A stretch of 11,189 nt of DNA. Origin: JACKOD01 sp041591635 (lineage in GTDB: Bacteria; Pseudomonadota; Gammaproteobacteria; Pseudomonadales; Oleiphilaceae). Position numbers and translations under genes: made by a program. Below the pieces are notes generated by a model. It did not search any database. It had not been told where the DNA came from and saw only the letters and a program-made list of their open reading frames with translations. The stretch spans positions 1 through 11,189 of the forward strand of contig JBFHRO010000110.1 of NCBI GenBank assembly GCA_041591635.1, in the 5' to 3' direction. Below, piece by piece: positions 1 to 6,075 of the stretch. Position 1 is the stretch's first letter. Each line of letters starts with the position of its first letter.

Positions 1-1105
1 AGTCGCAGGCACCATTCAGTTTGTCGGCATGGAAGAGGGTATTACCATTCATACGCAGACGGATGAACTTACCGGCTTGTCAAGCATTGAGGTTATTGAC
101 CCCAAAGACAGACCGGCTGCCGGTAAGGACATTCGACCACTGGTTCAGGTTGTTGATGATAAGGGCGACCCGCTGAAGTTTCCCGGCACCGATACGCCTG
201 TCCAATACTTCATGCCGGCAAATGCTCTGCTCAGTATTCGCAATGCAGACAAGGTTTCAGTTGGTGATGTAATTGCCAGGATTCCGCAGGAAACTTCGAA
301 AACTCGGGATATCACGGGCGGTTTGCCGCGAGTGGCGGATCTGTTCGAAGCTCGCAAGCCCAAGGAGCCCGCAATATTGGCTGAAATCAGCGGAACCGTG
401 AGTTTGGGGAAAGAGACGAAAGGCAAAAAGCGCGTGGTTATTACGCCGCTGGATAACTCGGATCCATACGAGATTCTCATTCCAAAGTACCGTCACCTCA
501 ACGTGTTTGAGGGTGAAAAAGTAGAACGGGGCGAGGTTATTTCTGACGGTCCGGCCAATTCGCACGATATTTTGCGCTTGTTGGGTGTTGGTGAGTTGAC
601 CAAGTACATTACCAATGAAATCCAGGACGTTTATCGCCTGCAAGGCGTTGTCATTAATGACAAGCACATTGAAGTTATCGTAAGGCAGATGCTTCGCAAG
701 GTAGAAATTACGGATTCTGGTGATACGGATCTCATCAAAGGTGATCAGGTCGAATATGTGAAACTCTTGGAAGAAAACGAAAAGGCCATTGCGAACGATA
801 AAATGCCGGCTCGTTTTGAGCGCATGCTCCTTGGTATTACCAAAGCCTCCTTGGCGACAGAATCATTTATCTCTGCTGCCTCATTCCAGGAGACTACAAG
901 AGTTCTGACCGAAGGTGCTGTGACAGGCAAACGGGACTACCTAAGAGGGCTTAAGGAGAACGTTGTGGTAGGACGTCTTATTCCTGCAGGAACCGGGTTG
1001 ACCTATCATAGCGAGCGCAAGAGAAAGCGTACTTCACCAGCGGAAACGCGTGGCGTAAGCGCAGCGGATGTCGTAGAAGCCTTGAGTTCCGAACTCAGCA
1101 AGTAG
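1..1105 (+). CDS. rpoC: RNA polymerase subunit beta' (RpoC), C-terminal part, 5' end outside window
   Basis: RpoC is the largest subunit of RNA polymerase and forms much of the active-site cleft. Only the last 367 codons are present. The frame is read from base 2, and base 1 is the end of the previous codon. The fragment opens in what should be the lineage-specific insertion within the trigger loop. It then shows the C-terminal arm of the trigger loop with DITGGLPRVADLFEAR from 308, followed by the C-terminal segment with KINDKHIEVIVRQML-like residues (here VINDKHIEVIVRQML near 649-690). After that come LLGITKASLATESFISAASF (829-888) and the conserved LRGLKENVVVGRLIPAGTG (943-999). The tail is basic (RKRKR) and ends at tandem TAG stops at 1103 and 1106. 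Alignment to E. coli RpoC from memory is near-continuous with no frameshift. rpoB should lie upstream. A terminator hairpin and a promoter for rpsL follow. Confidence 0.98.
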   Translation, partial: VAGTIQFVGMEEGITIHTQTDELTGLSSIEVIDPKDRPAAGKDIRPLVQVVDDKGDPLKFPGTDTPVQYFMPANALLSIRNADKVSVGDVIARIPQETSKTRDITGGLPRVADLFEARKPKEPAILAEISGTVSLGKETKGKKRVVITPLDNSDPYEILIPKYRHLNVFEGEKVERGEVISDGPANSHDILRLLGVGELTKYITNEIQDVYRLQGVVINDKHIEVIVRQMLRKVEITDSGDTDLIKGDQVEYVKLLEENEKAIANDKMPARFERMLLGITKASLATESFISAASFQETTRVLTEGAVTGKRDYLRGLKENVVVGRLIPAGTGLTYHSERKRKRTSPAETRGVSAADVVEALSSELSK

Positions 1106-1156
1106 TAGTGGCAACTGTTGCTGCTTGCTTGAGGGACGGCTATTGCTGAAACATCG

Positions 1157-1170
1157 GTCAAGCACTTGAC
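1157..1170. repeat. 14-bp palindrome overlapping the -35 box of the rpsL promoter
   Basis: The sequence GTCAAG-CA-CTTGAC is a perfect inverted repeat with 6-bp arms and a 2-bp centre. Its right arm shares five of six bases with the candidate -35 hexamer TTGACT at 1166-1171. A dimeric regulator could bind there, but half of the symmetry may simply come from the -35 sequence itself. I do not recognise it as the site of a known regulator. Confidence 0.35.
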
Positions 1171-1194
1171 TGGTTAGGGAGGTGTGTTTAGACT
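1166..1194 (+). promoter_or_regulatory. Candidate sigma70 promoter for the str operon (rpsL)
   Basis: The -35 hexamer is TTGACT (1166-1171, five of six to consensus). The spacer is 17 bp, and the -10 is TAGACT (1189-1194, four of six). The start point would fall near 1200-1203, giving a leader of about 50 nt before the rpsL ATG. The bases after the -10 (TGCCTCCC) form a GC-rich discriminator, a trait of stringently controlled r-protein promoters. Its position, after rpoC and before rpsL, is where an str promoter is expected. The weaker -10 keeps this at moderate confidence. Confidence 0.6.
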
Positions 1195-1203
1195 TGCCTC
1201 CCT
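1176..1203. repeat. Inverted repeat around the -10 region upstream of rpsL
   Basis: AGGGAGG (1176-1182) and CCTCCCT (1197-1203) are perfect 7-bp arms separated by 14 bp. The candidate -10 hexamer lies in the loop. In RNA read through from rpoC it could form a hairpin ahead of the terminator at 1211. Alternatively it could be a DNA operator, or it may be chance. Confidence 0.35.
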
Positions 1204-1210
1204 TAAATTG

Positions 1211-1229
1211 GCCCAGTTGTGGGCTTTTT
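1211..1229 (+). terminator. Small intrinsic terminator between rpoC and rpsL
   Basis: The stem is GCCCA (1211-1215) with TGGGC (1220-1224), closed by the loop GTTG and followed by five T residues (1225-1229). The shape is that of a rho-independent terminator, although the stem is short. It most simply attenuates read-through from the rpoBC operon. It lies just downstream of the candidate rpsL promoter, so the rpsL leader would also carry this hairpin at about +10 to +28. Confidence 0.6.
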
Positions 1230-1253
1230 ATGTTTAATTACTGGAGTTAATTT

Positions 1254-1628
1254 ATGGCAACGATCAACCAGTTGGTTCGTAAGCCACGTAAACGCCCCGT
1301 TACAAAGAGCGACGTTCCTGCCCTGCAGAATTGTCCTCAGCGTCGTGGTGTTTGTACTCGCGTTTATACTACAACCCCGAAAAAGCCAAACTCGGCGCTT
1401 CGTAAGGTTTGTCGTGTGCGTTTGACGAGTGGTTTCGAAGTAACTTCCTATATCGGCGGTGAAGGCCACAACCTGCAAGAGCACAGCGTGGTGCTGATTC
1501 GTGGCGGGCGTGTGAAGGATTTGCCGGGTGTTCGGTATCACACTGTTCGTGGCAGTCTGGATACTTCCGGTGTCGCGAAGCGTCGTCAAGGCCGTTCCAA
1601 ATATGGGGCAAAGCGTCCTAAGGGTTAA
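1254..1628 (+). CDS. rpsL: 30S ribosomal protein S12
   Basis: S12 lies at the decoding centre of the 30S subunit and affects translational accuracy. The protein has 124 residues, identical in length to E. coli S12, and the alignment is gap-free. Key landmarks are the TTTPKKPNSALRKVCRVRL segment from about residue 39 and RGGRVKDLPGVRYHTVRG from about residue 83. Lys43 and Lys88 (numbered with Met1), whose changes give streptomycin resistance in E. coli, are both wild type. Asp89, the methylthiolation site of RimO, is present. The start ATG follows GGAG (1243-1246) with 7-nt spacing. It is the first gene of the str operon, 88 nt ahead of rpsG. Confidence 0.99.
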   Translation: MATINQLVRKPRKRPVTKSDVPALQNCPQRRGVCTRVYTTTPKKPNSALRKVCRVRLTSGFEVTSYIGGEGHNLQEHSVVLIRGGRVKDLPGVRYHTVRGSLDTSGVAKRRQGRSKYGAKRPKG

Positions 1629-1646
1629 TTTATTCACACTTGGTTT

Positions 1647-1696
1647 GTTTTCAGGATAAGAGTAAGGCTGACAAAGTGTCAGATTGACCTGAAGAC
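1647..1696 (+). promoter_or_regulatory. Candidate S7 autoregulatory mRNA structure in the rpsL-rpsG spacer
   Basis: The 88-nt spacer folds into an outer helix pairing GTTTTCAGG (1647-1655) with CCTGAAGAC (1688-1696). This gives 9 bp with one G-U pair. The outer helix encloses a perfect 6-bp hairpin, CTGACA-AAG-TGTCAG (1668-1682). Purine-rich unpaired stretches lie between them. In E. coli, S7 binds the rpsL-rpsG spacer of str mRNA and represses its own translation and that of fusA. The location and the junction-like architecture fit that role. The rpsG ribosome-binding site (GAGGG, 1706-1710) lies 10 nt downstream. The helices are seen directly; S7 binding is inferred. Confidence 0.55.
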
Positions 1697-1716
1697 CTTA
1701 AAATAGAGGGCTTATC

Positions 1717-2187
1717 ATGCCAAGAAGAAGAGTTGTTGCTAAACGAGAAGTATTGCCAGATCCGAAGTTCGGAAGTCAGCGGCTAGCAAAGTTCATGAAC
1801 CATGTAATGGTTGATGGAAAGAAATCGGTCGCCGAGAAGATTGTGTATGGAGCGTTGGCTACTGTTCAGGCCAAGTCCAAAGGTGATCCGCTTGAGATGT
1901 TCGATAAAGCACTCGAGAAAATTCAACCGATGGTCGAAGTGAAATCGCGTAGAGTTGGTGGCGCCACCTACCAGGTTCCCGTAGAGGTGCGGCCGTCACG
2001 TCAGGCGGCGCTTGCAATGCGCTGGCTGGTTGAGTATTCCCGTAAGCGTGGTGAGAAGACCATGGCGTTACGATTGGCTGGCGAAATTCTTGATGCCGTT
2101 GAAGGCAAGGGTGCCGCCGTAAAGAAACGTGAAGATGTGCATCGTATGGCTGAGGCTAATAAGGCGTTCTCTCACTATCGTTTCTAA
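1717..2187 (+). CDS. rpsG: 30S ribosomal protein S7
   Basis: S7 nucleates assembly of the 3' major domain of 16S rRNA, contacts E-site tRNA, and in E. coli is the autogenous repressor of the str operon. The product has 156 residues, the common bacterial length, without the C-terminal extension of E. coli K-12. It begins MPRRRVVAKREVLPDPKFGS. The beta-hairpin region carries VEVKSRRVGGATYQVPVEVR (residues 73-92), and the C-terminal helices contain KKREDVHRMAEANKAFSHYRF. The ATG is preceded by GAGGG with 6-nt spacing. Only 18 nt separate its stop from fusA, so the two genes are likely translationally coupled. Confidence 0.99.
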   Translation: MPRRRVVAKREVLPDPKFGSQRLAKFMNHVMVDGKKSVAEKIVYGALATVQAKSKGDPLEMFDKALEKIQPMVEVKSRRVGGATYQVPVEVRPSRQAALAMRWLVEYSRKRGEKTMALRLAGEILDAVEGKGAAVKKREDVHRMAEANKAFSHYRF

Positions 2188-2205
2188 CCTTACGAGGAAT
2201 ACATT

Positions 2206-4305
2206 GTGGCTCGTACTACTCCGATTGAAAGGTACCGCAATATTGGTATCTGTGCCCACGTTGACGCGGGTAAAACTACAACTACCGAGCGTGTTTTGTT
2301 TTATACAGGCCGTTCACACAAAATAGGTGAGGTTCATGATGGTGCGGCCACCATGGACTGGATGGAGCAAGAGCAGGAGCGTGGAATTACCATTACTTCT
2401 GCGGCCACGACTGCGTTTTGGAAAGGGATGGGAGCTCAGTTCCCTGAGCACCGGATAAATATCATAGATACCCCTGGGCACGTAGATTTTACCATTGAAG
2501 TTGAGCGTTCGTTGCGCGTTCTTGACGGTGCGGTAGTTGTTCTGTGTGGATCCTCCGGGGTTCAGCCTCAGACCGAAACCGTATGGCGTCAAGCGAATAA
2601 ATACGAAGTGCCGCGCATGGTTTTTGTTAACAAGATGGATCGCGCGGGTGCAGATTTCGAGCGGGTCGTGAGTCAGTTGCGCAAGCGTTTGGGTGCTAAT
2701 GCAGTGCCGCTGCAGATGACGATTGGTTCGGAAGAGACTTTTCGCGGGGTGGTTGATCTCATCAAAATGAAGTCAATTATCTGGAGCGAAGAAGATCAAG
2801 GGACAACCTTCACTTACGAAGATGTTCCCGCAGAACTGCTTGAAAAGTGCAAAAAAATGCGCGAGTTTCTGGTCGAAGCGGCTGCAGAAGCTACTGATGC
2901 AATGATGGAGAAGTACCTCGAAGAGGGGGATCTTTCCGAGGAAGAAATTAAGGCTGGTATTCGCAAAAGGACTCTGGCGAATGAAATAATCCCTGTGCTC
3001 GGTGGATCTGCCTTCAAAAACAAAGGCGTTCAAGCGATGCTTGATGCGGTCATTGAGTACTTGCCGTCCCCGACCGAGGTAAAGGCAATCGAGGGTGAGC
3101 TTGAAGATGGCACTGAAGCCATTCGCAAATCCGGAGATGCTGAGCCGTTTGCGGCTTTGGCGTTCAAGATTGCAACGGATCCTTTTGTTGGTACCCTAAC
3201 GTTTGTTCGGGTCTATTCAGGTGTTCTCGAGTCTGGAACGGCGGTATACAACCCTGTTAAAGATCGCAAAGAGCGCATTGGGCGCATGGTGCAGATGCAT
3301 GCAAACAATCGCGAAGAGATCAAAGAAGTTAGAGCTGGCGACATCGCAGCGCTCATCGGTGTCAAGGATGTAACAACCGGCGATACTCTGTGTGATATTG
3401 ATCACAAAATCACGCTTGAGCGAATGGAATTTCCAGAGCCTGTTATTTCGGTTGCCGTTGAGCCAAAGTCCAAAGCGGATCAAGAAAAAATGGGTATCGC
3501 TCTGGGTAAGCTGGCACAGGAGGATCCCTCGTTTCGGGTTCGTACCGATGAAGAGACTGGTCAGACCATTATCTCAGGCATGGGCGAGTTGCACCTCGAC
3601 ATCATTGTTGACAGGATGCGTCGCGAGTTCAAGGTTGAGGCTAACATAGGCAAGCCGCAAGTTGCGTACCGTGAAGCGATTCGCAATACCTGCGAAATCG
3701 AAGGTAAGTTTGTTCGCCAATCCGGCGGTCGTGGTCAATACGGTCATGTCTGGATTCGTTTTGCGCCCCGTGAAGACGGTGAAGAGGGTTTGCTGTTCGT
3801 TAACGAAGTTGTCGGTGGTGTGGTTCCAAAGGAATACATACCTGCTGCCGAAAAGGGTATAGCCGAGCAGATGAAGAACGGTATTTTGGCTGGTTATCCT
3901 TTGCTGGGCTTAAAGGCCACCATATTCGATGGTTCTTATCATGATGTTGATTCGAATGAAATGGCCTTCAAAATTGCAGCCAGTATGGCTACCAAGCAAT
4001 TATCTCAGAAAGGCGGCGCAGTTCTGCTTGAGCCCATTATGAAGGTTGAGGTTATTACCCCGGAAGAGAACATGGGGGATGTTGTTGGTGATCTCAACCG
4101 TCGGCGCGGTCTGATTCAGGGTATGGATGAGAGTCCGTCTGGTAAGGTCGTTAATGCAGAAGTTCCGCTTTCGGAAATGTTTGGCTACGCAACAGACTTG
4201 CGGTCGGCAACCCAAGGGCGTGCAACCTACACGATGGAGTTTCTGAAATACTCGGAAGCCCCTACAAATATTGCTGACGCAATTATCAAGAAAAATGCGA
4301 AGTAA
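2206..4305 (+). CDS. fusA: Translation elongation factor G
   Basis: EF-G is the GTPase that drives translocation of tRNA and mRNA and, with RRF, ribosome recycling. The protein has 699 residues, against 704 in E. coli. The GTP-binding motifs are all intact: G1 AHVDAGKT (17-24), switch I RGITITSA (59-66), G3 DTPGH (88-92, with the catalytic His92) and G4 NKMD (142-145). Domain IV carries SGGRGQYG (506-513) and the tip loop with His579, the counterpart of E. coli His583. Domain V ends with ATDLRSATQGRATYTMEF. The start is GTG at 2206, preceded by GAGGA (2194-2198), and it gives the family N-terminus MARTTPIERYRNIGI. It is the classical elongation paralogue, not EF-G2, judging by its position between rpsG and tuf. 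Confidence 0.99.
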   Translation: MARTTPIERYRNIGICAHVDAGKTTTTERVLFYTGRSHKIGEVHDGAATMDWMEQEQERGITITSAATTAFWKGMGAQFPEHRINIIDTPGHVDFTIEVERSLRVLDGAVVVLCGSSGVQPQTETVWRQANKYEVPRMVFVNKMDRAGADFERVVSQLRKRLGANAVPLQMTIGSEETFRGVVDLIKMKSIIWSEEDQGTTFTYEDVPAELLEKCKKMREFLVEAAAEATDAMMEKYLEEGDLSEEEIKAGIRKRTLANEIIPVLGGSAFKNKGVQAMLDAVIEYLPSPTEVKAIEGELEDGTEAIRKSGDAEPFAALAFKIATDPFVGTLTFVRVYSGVLESGTAVYNPVKDRKERIGRMVQMHANNREEIKEVRAGDIAALIGVKDVTTGDTLCDIDHKITLERMEFPEPVISVAVEPKSKADQEKMGIALGKLAQEDPSFRVRTDEETGQTIISGMGELHLDIIVDRMRREFKVEANIGKPQVAYREAIRNTCEIEGKFVRQSGGRGQYGHVWIRFAPREDGEEGLLFVNEVVGGVVPKEYIPAAEKGIAEQMKNGILAGYPLLGLKATIFDGSYHDVDSNEMAFKIAASMATKQLSQKGGAVLLEPIMKVEVITPEENMGDVVGDLNRRRGLIQGMDESPSGKVVNAEVPLSEMFGYATDLRSATQGRATYTMEFLKYSEAPTNIADAIIKKNAK

Positions 4306-4344
4306 AAATTAGTCTCACTAAAAATTTAAGTAAGAGGTGTTATC

Positions 4345-5538
4345 GTGGCAAAAGAAAAATTTGAGCGCAAAAAGCCGCACGTAAACGTAGGAACCATCGG
4401 TCATGTTGACCACGGAAAAACGACTCTGACTGCGGCATTGACAAAAGTATGTGCTGAAGCATGGGGTGGTTCTGCAAAAGCTTTTGATCAAATCGACAAT
4501 GCGCCAGAAGAAAAGGCGCGGGGTATAACAATTTCCACCGCGCACGTTGAGTATGACTCTCCTGCTCGCCACTATGCTCACGTTGATTGCCCTGGTCACG
4601 CGGACTATGTGAAGAACATGATCACCGGTGCCGCGCAGATGGATGGCGCTATATTGGTGTGCTCTGCAGCTGATGGCCCAATGCCTCAGACTCGCGAACA
4701 TATCTTGCTGTCTCGTCAGGTTGGTGTTCCGTATATCGTTGTGTTCCTCAATAAAGCGGACATGGTAGATGATGCAGAGCTGCTTGAACTGGTCGAGATG
4801 GAAGTCCGCGATCTGTTAAGTAGCTACGATTTTCCTGGTGACGATACTCCAATTGTTATCGGGTCGGCGCTGATGGCGCTCGAAGGTAAGGATGATAACG
4901 AAATGGGTGTTTCGGCGGTGCGTAAGCTTGTTGAAACGCTTGATGTTTATATTCCTGAGCCAGAGCGTGCAATCGATCAGCCGTTCCTGATGCCTATAGA
5001 AGATGTGTTCTCGATCTCAGGTCGTGGGACCGTGGTGACTGGGCGTATTGAGCGTGGATTGGTAAAGGTTGGCGAAGAAGTTGAGATCGTGGGTATTCGG
5101 CCTACTGTCAAGACGACCTGTACCGGCGTCGAAATGTTCCGCAAACTTCTTGATGAAGGTCGTGCCGGAGAGAACGTTGGTGTCCTGTTGCGCGGTACCA
5201 AGCGTGACGATGTGGAGCGTGGGCAAATTTTGGCGAAGCCTGGCAGCATCAAGCCGCACTCTAAGTTTGAATCAGAGGTTTATATTCTGAGTAAGGAAGA
5301 GGGCGGTCGTCATACTCCGTTTTTCAAGGGCTATCGTCCTCAGTTCTACTTCCGTACCACGGATGTGACTGGGTCGTGCGAACTGCCTGAGGGTGTAGAG
5401 ATGGTAATGCCTGGCGACAACGTCCGCCTTGAGGTTACACTCATTACTCCGATCGCCATGGAAGATGGTTTGCGTTTTGCGATTCGCGAAGGTGGGCGTA
5501 CGGTCGGTGCAGGCGTAGTTTCAAAAATACTCGCTTGA
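4345..5538 (+). CDS. tuf: Translation elongation factor Tu
   Basis: EF-Tu carries aminoacyl-tRNA to the ribosomal A site as a ternary complex with GTP. The product has 397 residues, as is usual for gammaproteobacteria. Motifs are G1 GHVDHGKT (19-26), switch I RGITIST (59-65), G3 DCPGH (81-85, with the catalytic His85), G4 NKAD (136-139) and G5 GSAL (173-176). Domain II includes FSISGRGTVVTGR, and domain III includes GGRHTPFFKGYRPQFYFRTTDVTG. The start is GTG with AGAGGT (4333-4338) 6 nt upstream. It is the last gene of the str operon, 39 nt after fusA. A strong terminator follows. Many relatives carry a second tuf copy near tRNA genes; this window shows only the str-operon copy. Confidence 0.99.
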   Translation: MAKEKFERKKPHVNVGTIGHVDHGKTTLTAALTKVCAEAWGGSAKAFDQIDNAPEEKARGITISTAHVEYDSPARHYAHVDCPGHADYVKNMITGAAQMDGAILVCSAADGPMPQTREHILLSRQVGVPYIVVFLNKADMVDDAELLELVEMEVRDLLSSYDFPGDDTPIVIGSALMALEGKDDNEMGVSAVRKLVETLDVYIPEPERAIDQPFLMPIEDVFSISGRGTVVTGRIERGLVKVGEEVEIVGIRPTVKTTCTGVEMFRKLLDEGRAGENVGVLLRGTKRDDVERGQILAKPGSIKPHSKFESEVYILSKEEGGRHTPFFKGYRPQFYFRTTDVTGSCELPEGVEMVMPGDNVRLEVTLITPIAMEDGLRFAIREGGRTVGAGVVSKILA

Positions 5539-5559
5539 TTCTTGATGTCGCTACCATTA

Positions 5560-5591
5560 AAAAGAGGACCGCCGCTAGGCGGTCTTTTTTT
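5560..5591 (+). terminator. Strong rho-independent terminator closing the str operon
   Basis: The stem is GACCGCC (5567-5573) with GGCGGTC (5578-5584), a perfect 7-bp GC-rich helix. The loop is GCTA, and seven T residues follow (5585-5591). An A-rich run before the stem (5559-5563) could pair with the T tract, so the element may also act on the opposite strand. It lies 28 nt after the tuf stop and just ahead of the rpsJ promoter, so it separates the str and S10 transcription units. Confidence 0.92.
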
Positions 5592-5605
5592 ATCCCTTTC
5601 TATTG

Positions 5606-5635
5606 TTGACACTGGGCGCGTTCAGGCCATACAAT
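5606..5635 (+). promoter_or_regulatory. Near-consensus sigma70 promoter of the S10 operon
   Basis: The -35 is a perfect TTGACA (5606-5611), the spacer is 18 bp, and the -10 is TACAAT (5630-5635, five of six to consensus). The start point should be near 5642. The GC-rich discriminator GCTGCTC follows the -10, typical of promoters under growth-rate and ppGpp control. No other promoter of comparable quality was noticed in the spacers between here and the end of the window. It therefore probably drives the whole S10 cluster and perhaps the spc genes. Confidence 0.85.
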
Positions 5636-5649
5636 GCTGCTCCTTTTTT

Positions 5650-5662
5650 TAGGTTATACCTA
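5650..5662 (+). other. Short S10 leader with one small hairpin
   Basis: The predicted leader from about 5642 to 5690 is under 50 nt. Its only clear structure is the 5-bp hairpin TAGGT-TAT-ACCTA. The GGAG at 5677-5680 acts as ribosome-binding site for rpsJ. The large multi-hairpin L4-responsive leader of E. coli (about 170 nt) is absent. Confidence 0.45.
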
Positions 5663-5690
5663 GATATATTCGAACTGGAGTTTTGTGAAA

Positions 5691-6002
5691 ATGCAAAGCC
5701 AAAAAATCCGAATTCGTTTAAAGGCGTTTGATTACCGCCTGATAGATCAGTCTGCGCAGGAGATTGTGGATACTGCAAAGCGGACTGGTGCGCAGGTCAG
5801 GGGTCCAATTCCTTTGCCGACAAAGAAAGAGCGTTTTACGATTTTGATATCCCCGCATGCAAATAAAGATGCACGTGATCAGTATGAAATCAGAACGCAT
5901 AAGCGCATGCTCGATATTGTTGAGCCTACTGAAAAAACAGTGGACGCGTTAATGAAGCTAGACTTGGCAGCAGGTGTGGATGTCCAGATAAGTCTGGGTT
6001 AA
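5691..6002 (+). CDS. rpsJ: 30S ribosomal protein S10 (NusE)
   Basis: S10 is a 30S head protein that also serves as NusE, pairing with NusB in transcription antitermination. Starting at ATG 5691 gives 103 residues, exactly the family length, with the N-terminus MQSQKIRIRLKAFDYRLIDQ. An in-frame GTG at 5685 would add two residues but sits only 4 nt from the GGAG at 5677-5680, whereas the ATG has 10-nt spacing. The ATG is therefore preferred. Landmarks are RTGAQVRGPIPLPTKKERFT (31-50), the ISPHANKDARDQYEIRTHKR segment (53-72) and the C-terminus LDLAAGVDVQISLG. It is the first gene of the S10 operon, followed by an unusually roomy 73-nt gap before rplC. Confidence 0.98.
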   Translation: MQSQKIRIRLKAFDYRLIDQSAQEIVDTAKRTGAQVRGPIPLPTKKERFTILISPHANKDARDQYEIRTHKRMLDIVEPTEKTVDALMKLDLAAGVDVQISLG

Positions 6003-6075
6003 TTCCGCTTCAGTTGTCAGGTGTAACATGTGTGAGGCCGTAGAGGGTTAAAGCCCCGTGCACTTGAGGTGAAAA
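6003..6075 (+). other. 73-nt rpsJ-rplC spacer
   Basis: This is the longest gap inside the S10 operon. It holds the rplC ribosome-binding site GAGGTG (6066-6071), the 6-bp palindrome GTGCAC (6059-6064) and only weak potential pairing (GGG at 6045-6047 with CCC at 6053-6056). I see no convincing promoter, terminator or small ORF. Confidence 0.4.

Noticed and set aside
1203..1637. 144-codon minus-strand ORF antisense to rpsL
   Set aside because: It mirrors the conserved rpsL frame, has no recognisable family, and is compatible with chance openness opposite a highly biased gene.
4309..4321. Small hairpin TTAGT-CTC-ACTAA between fusA and tuf
   Set aside because: The stem is 5 bp and AT-rich with no T tract, so it is too weak to call a terminator or regulator.
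1254..5538. Antibiotic-resistance alleles in S12, EF-G or EF-Tu
   Set aside because: The S12 streptomycin sites Lys43 and Lys88 and the GTPase motifs are wild type; nothing seen points to a resistance mutation.
6014..6029. Possible promoter hexamers (TTGTCA, TAACAT) in the rpsJ-rplC spacer
   Set aside because: The spacing between the hexamers is only 4 bp and no alternative partner fits.
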